From NCBI GenBank assembly GCA_037189845.1, contig JBBCIS010000001.1, positions 124,001-188,000 of the forward strand: DNA of 64,000 bases, written 5' to 3'. The notes beneath the pieces are model-generated. The model saw only the letters and a list, made by a program, of their open reading frames with translations. It was not told where the DNA came from and did not search any database. Position 1 is the stretch's first letter. The number at the start of each line of letters is the position of its first letter. The position numbers and the translations under genes were made by a program. Origin of the DNA: JAMLHH01 sp037189845. GTDB lineage: Bacteria > Bacteroidota > Bacteroidia > Chitinophagales > JADIYW01. Below are positions 18,060 to 27,438 of this stretch, piece by piece.

Positions 18060-19916
18060 TTAATCTTTTGAAAAGGTACGATTTTTAAAAATATCAATAA
18101 ATGTTTTCGGCTGCTCTTCTTTCAAAAAAAGATGATCACCTATAATTAAAATATCTATATCGGTCTGCATAAAGCAGGCGTAAGCATCCAAAGGTGTGCA
18201 GACGATAGGTTCGCCGCGAACATTGAAGCTGGTATTAACCAGAATAGGATGACCGGATATTTTCTCTACCTCAGTTAAAAGATGATATAATTTGGGATTT
18301 GTTCCAACAGAGACAGTTTGTGGTCTGGCTGTATAATCTGTATGAATAACAGCCTGAAATTCACTCCTTGTAGCTTGCAGCTTTTCTTTCAAAGACAATT
18401 GAGAAAAATTTTCCGGGAGAGGAATTTTTAGCTCATCCTGTAATTCTACTATCCATTCCATGTAACTGGAATTTTGTGGCAGCTTGAAATATTTTTGAGC
18501 AGACTCGGCTTTCAGTACAGGGGCAAAAGGTCTGAAATCTTCTCTGAATTTGATTTTCAGATTCAACTTTGTCTGCATGTCAGCAATATCGGGTAATGCA
18601 AGAATGCTTCTGTTGCCTAAAGCTCTGGGACCAAATTCCATCCTGTCCTGCATCCAGCCTATGACTTTTCTTTCGGAAAGATACTGTGCTGTTTTTCTTG
18701 AAAGCAGATGGTTTTCCAGTTTCTCAGAAACAGCGTCATATTGGCGAAACAGGATTTTCAGATCTTCTTCAGAATATTCAGGTCCCAGGTAGGCCGACTG
18801 ATTCTCAATGGAAATGTTTGCATGAATTGGTTGCTTGAAATATTGATGATAAGCAAATAATGCTGCTCCGATGGCACAACCGCTATCTCCCGGAGATGAA
18901 GGGACATAGAGACGTTTAAAAAGACCACTGTGTAATATTTTTCCATTAGAAACACAGTTCAATGCAACTCCACCGGATAGACAAATATTTTCTGATTGTG
19001 TCAGATCTTTAGCTATTTGCACCAGTTCCAGCATTAGTTCTTCAGTTACCTCCTGAATAGCTAATGCCAGATCACAGTGAATCTGGGTGATTTCATCTTC
19101 GGCATTTCTGATTTTTAAACCGAAAAGTTTTTCCCATTTGGGTGCAAACAACATTCGTAAATCATACTGAAAAGTGAAATAATCCATATTCAACCGAAAT
19201 CCGTTTTCACCTTTTGATGTAATCAGATGCTGATAAATGATCTGTTTGAAATTTACTACATTATCGGATTTTTTATTTCCGTAAGGAGATAAACCCATGA
19301 GCTTGTACTCCCCTGAATTGACCTTGAATCCCAGGAAATATGTGAAAGCTGAGTACAGCATTCCGATAGAGTGCGGAAAGTGTATCTCTTTGAGTAATTC
19401 TATTTTTTCTCCGGTACCTTTTGAGATACTGATCGTCGCCCACTCACCAACGCCATCTACTACGAGAATAGCACTATCTTCAAAACCAGACGGATAATAG
19501 GCTGTAGCTGCATGACTGATGTGATGTTCAGTAAAGAGAAGCGGTGTTTTTTTGAGATCAAAATCTCCGATATTTCTCAGTTCCTTTCTCAAAAGAGATT
19601 TGAAAAATATTTTTTCATTGATCCATCTGGGCAATGCAAAAAGAAACGAAGAAAGTCCTCTGGGTGCTGCATTTGTAAATGTTTCCAGAATTCTTTCAAA
19701 CTTCAACAGGGGTTTTTCATAGAAAACGATGGCATCCAACTGGTCTAACCGGATACCAACCTCATTCAAGCAATACTGTATGGATTGAACCGGGAAGTTT
19801 TCATCATGCTTGATACGGGTAAATCTTTCTTCCTGAGCTGCTGCCAGCACTTTGCCATTTTCTATGAGAGCCGCTGCTGCATCATGATAAAAACAGGAAA
19901 TACCTAGTATGAGCAT
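18060..19916 (-). CDS. O-carbamoyltransferase (NodU/CmcH/TobZ family)
   Basis: A 618-residue enzyme that moves a carbamoyl group from carbamoyl phosphate to a hydroxyl of a sugar or secondary metabolite through carbamoyl-adenylate. The N-terminal Kae1/YrdC-like ATPase fold begins LGISCFYHDAAAALIENG; TEHHISHAATAYYPSGF and VVDGVGEW follow. The C-terminal domain carries DRMEFGPRALGNRSILA and HPILVNTSFNVRGEPIV, both diagnostic. Full length. Neighbours (DUF5989, SxtJ-like, SGNH hydrolase, aminotransferase) indicate decoration of a glycan or small molecule; acceptor unknown. Confidence 0.93.
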   Translation of the reverse strand: MLILGISCFYHDAAAALIENGKVLAAAQEERFTRIKHDENFPVQSIQYCLNEVGIRLDQLDAIVFYEKPLLKFERILETFTNAAPRGLSSFLFALPRWINEKIFFKSLLRKELRNIGDFDLKKTPLLFTEHHISHAATAYYPSGFEDSAILVVDGVGEWATISISKGTGEKIELLKEIHFPHSIGMLYSAFTYFLGFKVNSGEYKLMGLSPYGNKKSDNVVNFKQIIYQHLITSKGENGFRLNMDYFTFQYDLRMLFAPKWEKLFGLKIRNAEDEITQIHCDLALAIQEVTEELMLELVQIAKDLTQSENICLSGGVALNCVSNGKILHSGLFKRLYVPSSPGDSGCAIGAALFAYHQYFKQPIHANISIENQSAYLGPEYSEEDLKILFRQYDAVSEKLENHLLSRKTAQYLSERKVIGWMQDRMEFGPRALGNRSILALPDIADMQTKLNLKIKFREDFRPFAPVLKAESAQKYFKLPQNSSYMEWIVELQDELKIPLPENFSQLSLKEKLQATRSEFQAVIHTDYTARPQTVSVGTNPKLYHLLTEVEKISGHPILVNTSFNVRGEPIVCTPLDAYACFMQTDIDILIIGDHLFLKEEQPKTFIDIFKNRTFSKD

Positions 19917-19920
19917 GTCG

Positions 19921-21186
19921 CTAATTTACTAAAGTGTTTTTATTTGCTATTCTTTTTTCAATAACGGGCGTAACAATATCTTCAATGCATTTCGCCATCA
20001 TTTCATATCCTCTGGCATTGTGGTGCCCGTCGTTTTTCCAATGGTAATCTTTATATGAAGTATTACTTTTTTTGAATTCATTTTCATAGCAAGGTTGTAG
20101 ATTATAAAATTCAAGATAGAACTGTGCAAATTCTGTCTTGAACTTTTTGTGGAAATTCGAATTTCTTGTTTCTGTTTGGAAGTCAGATTTAAAAGGTAAT
20201 GAAAATACTACTAAATCAATATTCCTTTTTTGTGTAAATGATTGATAATTCTTGAATAGTTCAATTGATTTATTTTCAATTTCTTTATTGGAAACAGAAT
20301 ATTCTTTTTGTTTTATAAGATACTTGTCATAGCCACCAAATAACTGAATTATAATTCTGGCTGTAAAACTTGCTGCATAAACTGGTTCCCACCAATATTT
20401 TTTTCTGTATTTTAGTTTTCTATCTTTCTGAAATCGCTCACTGCCTCCTTTGATGACCATATCAAAAAAAAAGTCATTTGTAGTAAAAGATTGTACAACA
20501 ATATCTGGTTGATATTGTATAAGAATATCTTTTAAAAGCTCAAAATCATAGAAAGGATCTGAACCACACCTACCACCATTCATTACCTCTATATTTGGAA
20601 ATTGTTTTGACAGACTCCTTCCCATAAAGCTGGCATAGGATGAATCTGTATGTGCTCCATCTCCTTCTGTAAATGAATCACCTAGACATAGTATCCTTAT
20701 TGTATTGTTTTCTTTACGTTCACTCCATTCTTTATCAGGAATTCCTAAACTGTTGGCAGTTCTGGTATAATCGAATTCTGATTGCTTTAAATGATACTTT
20801 TCGTGTGGTTTCCTGATATGATAATATGAATGTGCTTTGGCGTCGTAGAGAGATTCGTATTGTCCATAGAAGTTCGAGTAGTATATATGGTAAGGTCTGA
20901 CGATAATTAGGAGGGATTCTATGATTAAATAGATAATGGTAAAATGTCTGAGATTTAAAAAAAAACTGTTACCAGGAAAATATTTTTTGCTGATAAATTC
21001 ACATAATACAATCAGATAAAGCGGGACAATAAGGTTAGTATGAAGTCCTATTGCGTTTATTCCGATTCTATTATAGGAATATAAAAATACAATAGGGTAG
21101 AGGAAAAGAATAGAGTAGTATGTAAACTTAAGTATTTTATTACTTTGCAGGAACCGATAAATCCGATTGAAAATCCTTATAAGCAT
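19921..21186 (-). CDS. Membrane-anchored SGNH/GDSL hydrolase
   Basis: A 421-residue protein with about three hydrophobic helices in the first 110 residues and an extracytoplasmic SGNH domain. Block I is ILCLGDSFTEGDG (catalytic Ser), block V is KNDGHHNARGYEMM near residue 392 with Asp and His; TTNDFFF carries the block III Asn. Such domains remove or add O-acyl groups on glycans. It starts 1 nt after the VCBS gene and ends 4 nt before the carbamoyltransferase, so it is co-transcribed with them. Substrate unknown. Confidence 0.8.
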   Translation of the reverse strand: MLIRIFNRIYRFLQSNKILKFTYYSILFLYPIVFLYSYNRIGINAIGLHTNLIVPLYLIVLCEFISKKYFPGNSFFLNLRHFTIIYLIIESLLIIVRPYHIYYSNFYGQYESLYDAKAHSYYHIRKPHEKYHLKQSEFDYTRTANSLGIPDKEWSERKENNTIRILCLGDSFTEGDGAHTDSSYASFMGRSLSKQFPNIEVMNGGRCGSDPFYDFELLKDILIQYQPDIVVQSFTTNDFFFDMVIKGGSERFQKDRKLKYRKKYWWEPVYAASFTARIIIQLFGGYDKYLIKQKEYSVSNKEIENKSIELFKNYQSFTQKRNIDLVVFSLPFKSDFQTETRNSNFHKKFKTEFAQFYLEFYNLQPCYENEFKKSNTSYKDYHWKNDGHHNARGYEMMAKCIEDIVTPVIEKRIANKNTLVN

Positions 21187-21187
21187 A

Positions 21188-23164
21188 TTATTCCTCTATG
21201 ATTTCAACTAGTGGCTTTTTAACAAAGGTATTATGAATTATCTGTTCCTTCCCGTTAAACCACTTTACTAATATACTTTTAATAGATGAATTTGCAGGAA
21301 TATACCATATATTTTGACCAGCTCCGTTTCCGCGGCTATCAATAGCCTGAATGTATCTTGTACGTTTTACTTCGGCTCCGTTTTTGTTTTTGATTGTCAC
21401 TGTGATTTTGGATCCCAGCGCGTCTTTCCTGTCTTTTCCGGTCAGATGAATGGATATGAATTTTCCTCCATCGTATGCCTGCACATACGAGGATACCTTA
21501 TTTTTTAAGAGTGTATTGGGATATCCTCCTTTCACCCAGATAACAGGCTGACCGGTGTTCGGCAGTGGTGTAACAGTCATACTATTGATATAGTTTGGCT
21601 GATTTTTTAATGATATTAAAGAATGCTTGTCTGAATCATTTTCGAACTGATAAAAAGAAATGGGGTACCACTCGTCCCAGTTTCTGCCTCCGCCTGAAAG
21701 TATGTGTGGGCGACTATTTCCTTTATCTATGTTAACTGCAGCTCTTGAATAAGTGAGCACAGGCGAGAGATCCTGGGTGCTGGCAGGGGCTAATGTATCC
21801 ATATTCCACATTCGCGGGGATTCATCTGGTTGATATTTTCCTGATAAAATATTGAAAATTACATCCTTATCATTATAAGAATGATCTGTATTGCTGACGA
21901 TTTCTATTTCCTGATCTCCGTCAAAATCTCCCGTAATAAAATTGTTTCCTTTGTATGGCAGATGAAAGTCATATCGCTGTGACTGATTGACAAAAAACGG
22001 ATACTGTTGATTGATTATCTGATATTCGTAAACAATGTTTGTATAGTTATATGTACTTAACAGAAGATCATTGTTCCCGTCATTATTGATGTCGTAGGTG
22101 GCACAATCAACTACTTTATGGGGCCTGGTGACGATGCCGTAAGCTCCTGCGGATTCTTCAAATTTATTACTATCCTTCTGTATGAACAGAAGAGAGGGAA
22201 GACCTTCTCCTCCTAAAAAAATGTCCAGCCTGCCATCATTATTGGCATCTAAAAAACAGGCACAGTCGGATCGTTGAGGAATGTTGAAGCCGGCTTCATG
22301 ACTAATGTCTTTATAAGTACCGTCTTTCTGGTTGATCAGTAAGGATGGATACAAATATGCCGGTCTTCCTGATGGTAAATTCCTCAGAATTAAAATATCC
22401 TGATAGCCGTCATTGTTAATATCTGTCGAATACATCCTGTGTCCTCCCGGAATACTGTCTAATTGAGCTGTTTGGGTAATATCAGTCCAGATGCCTTTTT
22501 TATTGATTTCAAATAATCTGACAGGTTCTCTGTAACCGTTAGAAATAAGAATATTGATAGCATTCGGATTTCTGCTGATAGCTAATACTGCTCCGTTAAA
22601 AGCCGGAGGATTATCTTTTTCGTCCAGTTGGGGCGAATAAATGAAATCTTTATTAGAATGGTCTATTGAGATAGTATCAGATAACATCTGACCTATCCAG
22701 TACCATTTCATCGCTTCATTGTGCTCGCTTGTGATAAAATTTTCTTTCAGAAACTTTTGTAGCGTATTTTTCTTCTCTACACATTGTTCTCCTTCATAGG
22801 ATTGAATGCAGGGAAGCCAGCTGATAAATAGTTTAACAGCAATGAGCTCATTTATCTTTTGAGGATTTATTTCAGAGTAAGCATGAATCAGACTGTCTGT
22901 TGTTTTTATATTTCCTGCAAGTGACTGATAAATGATGACAGTTTTGAGGGATTGAAAATAATCATCTGTAGCTTGACTGATACTGGAAGATAACTCCTCC
23001 AGCATTTTTTGAGCAGTAATTTTTTCCTGAGAATATTGAAGCTGATAGGGAAATGTATCGGATTGAATAATCTGCCATAAATCATTCTGGGAAGATCTGG
23101 CGTAGGTGTACTTAAATGTAAATATTGAACTGATAGCAAAAAATAAAATGATCCTTTTCAACAT
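21188..23164 (-). CDS. Secreted VCBS/FG-GAP repeat protein with ASPIC/UnbV C-terminus
   Basis: A 658-residue exported protein: signal MLKRIILFFAISSIFTF, a helical stretch to about residue 190, then an FG-GAP/VCBS beta-propeller with calcium-loop repeats (DINNDGYQDILIL, DANNDGRLDIFLGG, DINNDGNNDLLLS), and an ASPIC/UnbV domain near 565-650 (LGSKITVTIKNKNGAE...). Such propellers bind carbohydrates or proteins outside the cell. It is first in the six-gene operon. A role in presenting or binding the decorated product is inferred only from position. Confidence 0.85.
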   Translation of the reverse strand: MLKRIILFFAISSIFTFKYTYARSSQNDLWQIIQSDTFPYQLQYSQEKITAQKMLEELSSSISQATDDYFQSLKTVIIYQSLAGNIKTTDSLIHAYSEINPQKINELIAVKLFISWLPCIQSYEGEQCVEKKNTLQKFLKENFITSEHNEAMKWYWIGQMLSDTISIDHSNKDFIYSPQLDEKDNPPAFNGAVLAISRNPNAINILISNGYREPVRLFEINKKGIWTDITQTAQLDSIPGGHRMYSTDINNDGYQDILILRNLPSGRPAYLYPSLLINQKDGTYKDISHEAGFNIPQRSDCACFLDANNDGRLDIFLGGEGLPSLLFIQKDSNKFEESAGAYGIVTRPHKVVDCATYDINNDGNNDLLLSTYNYTNIVYEYQIINQQYPFFVNQSQRYDFHLPYKGNNFITGDFDGDQEIEIVSNTDHSYNDKDVIFNILSGKYQPDESPRMWNMDTLAPASTQDLSPVLTYSRAAVNIDKGNSRPHILSGGGRNWDEWYPISFYQFENDSDKHSLISLKNQPNYINSMTVTPLPNTGQPVIWVKGGYPNTLLKNKVSSYVQAYDGGKFISIHLTGKDRKDALGSKITVTIKNKNGAEVKRTRYIQAIDSRGNGAGQNIWYIPANSSIKSILVKWFNGKEQIIHNTFVKKPLVEIIEE

Positions 23165-23191
23165 AATTTTAAAGATATCTTACTTCTATGC

Positions 23192-23224
23192 AAAAAAAAA
23201 GCCCCAATCTGTTAGAATTGGGGC
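23192..23224 (-). terminator. Rho-independent terminator for the LEA-like gene
   Basis: GCCCCAAT and ATTGGGGC (23201-23224) form an 8-bp GC-rich stem with an 8-nt loop. On the minus strand it is followed by nine T residues. It lies 45 nt past the stop of the gene at 23269. Confidence 0.9.
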
Positions 23225-23268
23225 CAAACACTACGAATGTTTGAAACACGCATCTTTACTGAGATAGG

Positions 23269-24201
23269 TTACTCAGCTTGTTTCTTGATTGTATCTTTGA
23301 GAGCTTTCGCTTCTTCTTTTACAGCTTTTACAACTTCCTCTGTCTTCTTAGACGCAGATTCTTTTGTTTTGGTTGCTTTCTTTTTAACAGTTTCTTTGAT
23401 TTCATTTGTTTCCTTAGCAATATCAGCTGTTGCTTTCTCAACTTTGGCTACAACTTTATCTTTTGTCGCTTTTGCTGCTTTTACAGCCTGCTCCGTTTCT
23501 GTCTTGATAGTATCATCTACTATAGCTACCGTTTCTTTCGCAGCAGCTTCAGTTGTTTTCTTAGCTTCTTTTACTGTTGCTTCTACTTTAGCTGCTGTTT
23601 TTTTAGCTGTTTCTTCAGTAGATTTTTTTACTTCTTTAGCTACAGTTTCCACTTTTTCCACTGTTTCTTTCGCAACAGCCTCGGTACTTTGTTTAGCTTC
23701 TTTGGCTACAGTTTCAACTTTAGCTACCGTTTCTTTTACAGTCGCTTCTGCGTTTTCTACCACTTCTTTAGCTGCATTTTCTACTGTTTTAACTACTTCT
23801 TTAGCCTTTTCTTCTACGTTAGCAACAGCTTCTTTGATTTTTTCTGTAGCCGATGCAGCAGATTCTTCAGCTTTATGAGCGGTCTCTTTTACAATTTCCT
23901 CAGCATTTCCTAACTGTTCCTGAACAAATGCAAATGCTTTATCAGCTCTTACTTTCATTTCATCTACAAAGTTTTCTGCTTCTGTCAGAACATTTGCTTT
24001 CAGGCTGTCAACATCAACGATGTCCTGGAATCTTTCCTTGATTTTATCCTGATAATCTTTGATGTTTTCTCTCTGACCCTGAACCTGATTTTTTACATCT
24101 GAAGTAATTGTCTCTATGTTAGCTTTTAATTCTTCAAATTTTGAATTGTAATCTTGCAATAGTTTGTCAAAGGCTTCTTTGAATTTGTTACTTTTTTCCA
24201 T
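23269..24201 (-). CDS. Ala/Lys/Glu-rich LEA-like coiled-coil protein
   Basis: A 310-residue soluble, low-complexity protein. Residues 1-115 are a charged helical region; from about 120 to the end runs an almost continuous amphipathic helix built from degenerate repeats of the type KETVEKVETVAKEAKKSTE, rich in Ala, Lys, Glu, Thr and Val and with no Cys, Trp or Pro. This resembles LEA group 3 or phasin-like proteins, which coat surfaces or protect against drying, but the composition alone does not prove function. A similar promoter and helical style are shared with the gene at 24373. A strong terminator follows. Confidence 0.8.
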   Translation of the reverse strand: MEKSNKFKEAFDKLLQDYNSKFEELKANIETITSDVKNQVQGQRENIKDYQDKIKERFQDIVDVDSLKANVLTEAENFVDEMKVRADKAFAFVQEQLGNAEEIVKETAHKAEESAASATEKIKEAVANVEEKAKEVVKTVENAAKEVVENAEATVKETVAKVETVAKEAKQSTEAVAKETVEKVETVAKEVKKSTEETAKKTAAKVEATVKEAKKTTEAAAKETVAIVDDTIKTETEQAVKAAKATKDKVVAKVEKATADIAKETNEIKETVKKKATKTKESASKKTEEVVKAVKEEAKALKDTIKKQAE

Positions 24202-24234
24202 AAAATGTTTTTTTATTCAGGAATAATTGTGAAG

Positions 24235-24242
24235 CAAAGTTA
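24235..24242 (-). promoter_or_regulatory. -7 promoter element for the LEA-like gene
   Basis: TAACTTTG on the minus strand matches TAnnTTTG and ends 33 nt before the ATG at 24201. The same octamer with the same flank precedes the gene at 24373, hinting at shared control. Confidence 0.5.
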
Positions 24243-24330
24243 TGGCGTCAATTTATAAGGTGATTTAAGCCATTATTAAGAAAATACGATATAATAGTGT
24301 ATTGTAAATTAATAAATTATATATAATGGT

Positions 24331-24354
24331 AAAGGTCGGAATTGTCCGACCTTT
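24331..24354 (-). terminator. Hairpin terminator after the 101-residue coiled-coil gene
   Basis: AAAGGTCGGA and TCCGACCTTT form a perfect 10-bp stem with loop ATTG, 18 nt after the stop at 24373. The T run that follows on the minus strand is weak, but the region is very A-T rich. Confidence 0.7.
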
Positions 24355-24372
24355 ATATAATATCTGCGAAAA

Positions 24373-24678
24373 TTATTTAGCTTTTTCTATGGCGTTTTTG
24401 ACAGAGTCCAGCATTTTAGTAACTGATGTCTGTAGTTCAGTCACTACTCTTTGAATCTCAGGTTTATAATCTTTTTTGAAAAGATCACCTTTAACAAATT
24501 CATCGGTCACTGATTCGAATTTCATTCTGGCTTCTCCCAATAACACTTGAGAATTAGCAGCTAATTGTTGAACAGTCTCTGGAAGTACTTTAATATCATT
24601 CTGAATGCTGGATACTTGTACTTTTACATCCGCAACCAATTGTTCAATATTTTTCTTAATAAATTCTAAGTTCGCCAT
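24373..24678 (-). CDS. Small helical (phasin-like) protein
   Basis: A 101-residue protein predicted all-helical (MANLEFIKKNIEQLVADVKV...), with heptad-type spacing and no signal peptide. It is cytoplasmic by appearance. Style and promoter match the LEA-like gene downstream on the same strand, so the two may act together as helical coat or granule-associated proteins; this is inference. No family recognised with confidence. Confidence 0.75.
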   Translation of the reverse strand: MANLEFIKKNIEQLVADVKVQVSSIQNDIKVLPETVQQLAANSQVLLGEARMKFESVTDEFVKGDLFKKDYKPEIQRVVTELQTSVTKMLDSVKNAIEKAK

Positions 24679-24694
24679 TGTTCAATATTTTAGG

Positions 24695-24702
24695 CAAAGT
24701 TA
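24695..24702 (-). promoter_or_regulatory. -7 promoter element for the small helical protein gene
   Basis: TAACTTTG on the minus strand, 16 nt before the ATG at 24678; identical to the element at 24235-24242. Confidence 0.5.
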
Positions 24703-24747
24703 TATACCATTTATTTTAGGTAAGTTAATAATATGTTATCGAATCTT

Positions 24748-27228
24748 TTAATTTTTAGGTTCAGATTTGCTTTTATTCTCTTTAGTGGTCATTTTGAGCT
24801 GTAATGCATTCTTTACAGGTTCTTTCTCCAGTGCCAGATGGATGACTTCCATGACTGTTTTTACATAATGAAAAGTGAGCCCTTTCAGGAATTCCGGATT
24901 GATTTCATCAATATCCCTCTGGTTTTCATGGCATAAAATCACTTCTTTAATACCTGCTCTCTTGGCTGCCAGTACTTTTTCTTTGATGCCGCCTACCGGT
25001 AAGACTGCACCTCTCAGCGTAATCTCTCCTGACATCGCTATATATGGCCTGATGCGGCGTTGGGTATATATCGAAGTTATGGCTGTGATCATTGCTATAC
25101 CAGCAGAAGGCCCATCTTTAGGAGTAGCACCTTCAGGTAGATGCAGATGCAGATTCCATTCTTTAAATGCTTCGTAAGGAATTTTGAAAGTATCCATATT
25201 GGACTTGATCCAGGTGTGAGCTGTAGTAATGGATTCTTTCATCACATTTCCTAAGTTACCTGTAGTCGTCATAGTACCTGTTCCTCTTGAAAGAGTAGAT
25301 TCTATATGTAAAATTTCTCCCCCTACTGATGTCCATGCAAGTCCGATAGAAACTCCAACGGGAAGATTAGATGTGTATTCGTCTTTGTTAAATTTAGGCT
25401 TACCCAGGATTTTCTCTAATTCTTCCGGTTGTACAGAAATATTGTAAGCTTCTTCCATGGCTACACTCTTTGCAATGTTTCTCATGACGGCAGCCAATAC
25501 TCTGTCCAGCTCGCGCACCCCGGATTCTCTGGTGTAATCCTCTATCAGCTTCTGTAGCGTTTTCCTGGAAATTTTGACATGATCTTTTTTCAGCCCATGT
25601 GCATTTCTTTGCTTTTCTATGAGATGCTTATTGGCTATTTCAATTTTCTCTTCGATGCTATAACCACTGATATAGATAATTTCCATTCTGTCTCTCAATG
25701 CAGATGGAATCGAGCTTAGAGAATTGGCTGTAGCTATGAACATCACTTTGGACAGGTCATAATCCAGTTCAAGGAAATTGTCATAGAAACTGTTATTTTG
25801 TTCCGGATCCAGTACTTCCAGCAACGCGCTTGAAGGGTCGCCACGATGATCTTTTCCTACTTTATCTATCTCGTCCAGTACAAAAACAGGATTAGAAGAC
25901 TGTGTCTTTTTCAGGTTCTGAATGATACGGCCCGGCATAGCTCCGATATAAGTTTTTCTGTGTCCTCTGATTTCAGATTCATCATGCACACCGCCTAAAG
26001 CCATTCTTACATATTGTCTTCCCAATGCTTTGGCAATAGATTTTCCTAAAGATGTCTTACCTACTCCGGGAGGTCCTACAAAGCATAAAATCGGTGATTT
26101 AAGGTCTCCTTTTAGTTTTAGTACTGCCAGATATTCCAGAATCCTGTCTTTGACTTTATTCAGACCATAGTGATCGTGCTCCAGCACTTTACTTGCATTT
26201 TTCAGATCAAAATTGTCTTTGGTAACTTCATTCCATGGTAATTCTACTACTAAGTCCAGCCAGTTTAATATCACAGAGTATTCTGCTGCAGCCGGATTGA
26301 TGCGCTGTAGCTTTTGAAGCTCTTTCTCAAAAGATTCCTGAATGTTCTGAGGCCATTTTTTTGTTTGTGCTTTCTCTTTGAGGCGATTGATTTCCTGGAC
26401 CATCGAATCTCCACCCAATTCTTCCTGGATGGATTTGATCTGTTGATGCAGAAAATAATCTCTTTGCTGCTTGTCAATGTCCTGGCGCACTTTATCCTGA
26501 ATGCTCACTTTTAATTCCAAAAGCTGTAATTCTGAATTGAGATGCTCCAACACTTTCTGAACACGTTTTTTTATCTCATTAATTTCTAAGATCTCCTGTT
26601 TTTGCTCGGTTTCAACATTGAGATTAGATGCAATGAAATTAGTCAGGAATTTAATCCTGTTGATATTATTTAAAACAATCTTGGATTCGTTGGGAATCTG
26701 AGGTGATAAATCTATGATTTTGGACGCCAGCTCTTTCATAGTGACTACAAAGGCTCTGGATTCCTGTTTGTCTATTTCACTCAGCTCATCAATGGGTGTC
26801 ACCAGACCCTGTAAAAAAGGTTCAGACTGAACCATACCTGATAAGTAAAATCTACTGATACCCTGAATGATAATTGTACTGCCGCCATCCGGCATTTTCA
26901 ACATTTTGATAATGCGTGCAAGTGTGCCTATTCTATATAAATCAGTCTCCTCAGGCTCTTCAACCTGCATATCTTTTTGAGCAATTACACCTATATACTT
27001 TTGCTCTTTATATGCTTTTTTGATAGCCTTTAAAGATCTTTCACGACCTACAGAGATAGGAATTACGACTCCGGGGAATAGTACGTTATTTCTCAGGGGC
27101 AGAACCGGCAAAGATTCCGGCATGTCTTCTTTATTAAATTCTTCATCTTCATCAATAGACAATATTGGAATCATTTCTACCTCATCTTCTATTATATCCT
27201 GCAAGCTCAAATCGTCAATTCTTTTCAT
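24748..27228 (-). CDS. lon: ATP-dependent protease Lon
   Basis: An 826-residue cytoplasmic AAA+ serine protease that degrades damaged and regulatory proteins. Order: N-terminal substrate domain (LPVLPLRNNVLFPGVV near residue 40), coiled-coil middle, AAA+ module with Walker A GPPGVGKTSLG and Walker B FVLDEIDKV, and the C-terminal protease with catalytic Ser in KDGPSAGIAM and Lys in GGIKEKVLAAKRAG. I place the start at ATG 27228; an upstream TTG at 27240 would only add four residues. Ends MTTKENKSKSEPKN. Confidence 0.97.
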   Translation of the reverse strand: MKRIDDLSLQDIIEDEVEMIPILSIDEDEEFNKEDMPESLPVLPLRNNVLFPGVVIPISVGRERSLKAIKKAYKEQKYIGVIAQKDMQVEEPEETDLYRIGTLARIIKMLKMPDGGSTIIIQGISRFYLSGMVQSEPFLQGLVTPIDELSEIDKQESRAFVVTMKELASKIIDLSPQIPNESKIVLNNINRIKFLTNFIASNLNVETEQKQEILEINEIKKRVQKVLEHLNSELQLLELKVSIQDKVRQDIDKQQRDYFLHQQIKSIQEELGGDSMVQEINRLKEKAQTKKWPQNIQESFEKELQKLQRINPAAAEYSVILNWLDLVVELPWNEVTKDNFDLKNASKVLEHDHYGLNKVKDRILEYLAVLKLKGDLKSPILCFVGPPGVGKTSLGKSIAKALGRQYVRMALGGVHDESEIRGHRKTYIGAMPGRIIQNLKKTQSSNPVFVLDEIDKVGKDHRGDPSSALLEVLDPEQNNSFYDNFLELDYDLSKVMFIATANSLSSIPSALRDRMEIIYISGYSIEEKIEIANKHLIEKQRNAHGLKKDHVKISRKTLQKLIEDYTRESGVRELDRVLAAVMRNIAKSVAMEEAYNISVQPEELEKILGKPKFNKDEYTSNLPVGVSIGLAWTSVGGEILHIESTLSRGTGTMTTTGNLGNVMKESITTAHTWIKSNMDTFKIPYEAFKEWNLHLHLPEGATPKDGPSAGIAMITAITSIYTQRRIRPYIAMSGEITLRGAVLPVGGIKEKVLAAKRAGIKEVILCHENQRDIDEINPEFLKGLTFHYVKTVMEVIHLALEKEPVKNALQLKMTTKENKSKSEPKN

Positions 27229-27426
27229 AATTTCAGACAAAATGTCTAAGGTTTTTACTTTTTATTAATCACATACCACTTTCAATTGATATGCCATCCT
27301 CCAATAAGTGACAAAGTGTATGTTTTTTTATAGAACTACAAATCTCATGCTGTCATTTTGTAACTATAGTGTAAAATACAAAACCCACAGTCTATTTTAT
27401 AGATACGATATGGGATTTAAAATGAT

Positions 27427-27434
27427 TAGTTTTG
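27427..27434 (+). promoter_or_regulatory. -7 promoter element immediately upstream of hemJ
   Basis: TAGTTTTG matches TAnnTTTG and ends only 4 nt before the hemJ ATG at 27439, so transcription would begin at or next to the start codon. Confidence 0.5.
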
Positions 27435-27438
27435 CACC

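Noticed and set aside
17848..18063. Plus-strand 71-residue frame
   Set aside because: Shadow of the real 49-residue DUF5989 gene on the minus strand, which fits its operon.
23237..23913. Two long plus-strand frames (about 210 residues each) rich in Ser/Phe/Ala
   Set aside because: They are antisense shadows of the repetitive LEA-like gene; low complexity on one strand keeps the other frames open.
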